A stretch of 15,533 nt of DNA from Micrococcales bacterium (lineage in GTDB: Bacteria; Actinomycetota; Actinomycetes; Actinomycetales; Cellulomonadaceae). This document shows, one piece after another, positions 14,652 to 15,533 of the stretch. The notes beneath the pieces were generated by a model, which saw nothing but the letters and a program-made list of their open reading frames with translations, searched no databases and had not been told where the DNA came from. Where the stretch lies: NCBI GenBank assembly GCA_009783975.1, contig WRCL01000008.1, forward strand, positions 1-15,533, read 5' to 3'. Numbering within the stretch: the first letter of the stretch is position 1; every line of letters begins with the position of its first letter. The translations under genes were made by a program, and so were the position numbers.

Positions 14652-15164
14652 ATGATGCACACCTCCACGGTGGTGGCTGGTGCGATCCACCAGCTGGGGG
14701 ACATCTTGCGTTCGCGTCTGCGGGTCCAGACCACGACGGTCCGCGACGTGAGCGTGCTGGTGTTCGACGACCGGGCGGCCATCACCGTCGACCGCGGCTC
14801 AGTCGGCGACCTGCTCGTCACCCAGTGGGAACGGGTCGTCCCCGAGGGGTCGCAGGGCCAGCGCTGGGCCACCCCGGGGTACCAGACCCTCGCCTTCTCC
14901 AAGACCGGCCACCTACCTGACCGCACCTGGACCCGCGTCGGGTCGGTCACACGCACCGACAACGCTGGGGTGGCCGTGCGCGCAGTGGTCAACGCTGTGC
15001 GCAGCTGCGCGACCGGCACCCCGTCGTGGCGGTTCGCCTGCGACAAAGCCCATACGTGGGACCTCACCGCCGGGCAGCCGATCCCCGCGTCGTGCCCGGC
15101 GTGCGGGTCGGGACGGATCGTCACCGCCGAGCAGGTCGTGCGCATGCCGGCGGCCGAGGCGTGA
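14652..15164 (+). CDS. Hypothetical protein with C-terminal zinc-ribbon-like motif
   Basis: 170 residues from ATG 14652, which has GAGGAAGGA (14635-14643) eight bases upstream. The frame is open back to 14478, but that part lacks a ribosome site and reads as low-quality sequence, so I left it out. ATG 14655 is an equal alternative. The N-terminal part is soluble and mixed strand/helix, with no motif I know. The C-terminus carries Cys130-x3-His134 and, after 13 residues, CPAC (148-151), a spacing that could bind one zinc ion. Cys119 is also near. Nucleic-acid binding would be possible but is not shown. It is convergent with the surface-protein gene, with only 15 bp between the stops. Confidence 0.72.
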   Translation: MMHTSTVVAGAIHQLGDILRSRLRVQTTTVRDVSVLVFDDRAAITVDRGSVGDLLVTQWERVVPEGSQGQRWATPGYQTLAFSKTGHLPDRTWTRVGSVTRTDNAGVAVRAVVNAVRSCATGTPSWRFACDKAHTWDLTAGQPIPASCPACGSGRIVTAEQVVRMPAAEA

Positions 15165-15179
15165 CCGCCGCTGTGTGGG

Positions 15180-15533
15180 TCAGCGCACCTGGCCTGTTCT
15201 CCTCCTGCGCCGTGCGGCCAGCACCAAGAAGATGCCGATGACGAGCGCACCCCACCCCGCAGCGGCCAGCGGCGCGGTGTACGCACCGGTGGAGGCCAAC
15301 GCCGGCGGGTGGTGACGGACCCGCGGGCCGGGCTGGACGTGCACAGGTCCGTTCCCCAGCGGTGGGGTCGTCACCACGGGGGGCGACGGCGGGTCGGTGC
15401 AGTCGTCACATGTGGTGCACGTCCCGCAGTCGTCGCACGTCTCGCACTCGTCGCAGGTTCCGCAGTCGTCGCAGGTCTCGCACTCGTCGCAGGTTCCGCA
15501 GTCGTCGCAGGTCTCGCACTCGTCGCAGGTTCC
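15180..15533 (-). CDS. C-terminus of a sortase-anchored surface protein with cysteine at every third residue (N-terminus outside window)
   Basis: 117 residues are visible, ending at TGA 15180-15182; the frame is open to the right edge. Visible residues 1-45 are a tandem repeat of TCDECETCDDCG, so Cys occurs at every third position (15 Cys in 45 residues), with Asp/Glu at most other places. A Pro/Val-rich linker follows (about 46-77). The sorting signal is LASTG (79-83), then a hydrophobic helix (about 89-107) and RRRRR (108-112). LAXTG is the motif of class E sortases of high-GC actinobacteria, so the protein should be linked to the cell wall with the Cys repeat outside. A GTG at 15377 is in frame but would exclude the repeat. 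Role unknown; metal binding or disulfide cross-linking are the obvious options. Confidence 0.85.
   Translation of the reverse strand, partial: GTCDECETCDDCGTCDECETCDDCGTCDECETCDDCGTCTTCDDCTDPPSPPVVTTPPLGNGPVHVQPGPRVRHHPPALASTGAYTAPLAAAGWGALVIGIFLVLAARRRRRTGQVR
15425..15532 (-). repeat. Three 36-bp tandem units coding the CxxC repeat
   Basis: Units 15425-15460, 15461-15496 and 15497-15532 are the same except for one base in the first (at 15438, C for G). The array continues past the right edge. A degenerate partial unit precedes it toward the sorting signal (15398-15424, reading GTCTTCDDC). Near-identity at DNA level implies recent expansion or homogenisation. Confidence 0.92.

Noticed and set aside
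15425..15532. 36-bp tandem repeats considered as a CRISPR array
   Set aside because: There are no spacers between units, and the repeats are in frame within a protein with a clear sorting signal.

Overview
This is a high-GC window with strong G/C preference at third codon positions and many GTG starts. It carries an actinobacterial-type bifunctional dCTP deaminase, start sites that look leaderless, and a sortase signal of the LAXTG (class E) type. Together these point to a high-GC actinobacterium. The suborder Micrococcineae (Cellulomonas-like) is my guess and cannot be proven from this window.

Layout. Positions 3-302 hold the end of a small charged Lys/Glu/Ala-rich protein with a four-fold EQPA tail. 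Positions 531-3589 hold two overlapping paralogous membrane diguanylate cyclases (7TM-PAS-GGDEF). Converging on them at 3568-5175 (-) is a fused SpoIIE-type phosphatase / RsbW-like kinase / STAS protein, a partner-switching regulator resembling mycobacterial Rv1364c without its PAS domain. Positions 5327-5798 (-) hold a decayed gene broken over three frames. It is followed by a universal stress protein gene (5868-6398, -) whose last codons are duplicated just downstream. A tRNA-Gly(CCC) on the minus strand (6632-6705) lies divergent to dcd (6843-7418, +), which is translationally coupled to an unrecognised 388-residue protein (7418-8584).

From about 8585 to 11000 the window looks accessory. 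It holds a lipoprotein gene with a rare TTA codon (8847-9548), two copies of a palindromic repeat, and a two-gene nucleotidyltransferase/HEPN toxin-antitoxin-type operon (9792-10857). Its promoter is well formed, leaderless, and contains an operator-like palindrome. A third copy of the palindrome sits at 6481-6538. Next is a TetR - ABC ATPase - 12-TM permease drug-export operon (11055-14325), also preceded by a leaderless promoter with a palindrome at the start codon. The operon is bracketed by a half copy (10961-10984) and a full copy (14341-14426) of a second repeat family.

The right end holds a small zinc-ribbon-like protein (14652-15164) and, on the minus strand, the C-terminus of a cell-surface protein (15180-15533, running off the window). 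Its exposed part is a tandem 12-residue repeat with a cysteine at every third position, followed by a Pro-rich linker, an LASTG sorting motif, a membrane helix and an Arg tail. This CxxCxxC surface protein is the most unusual object in the window.
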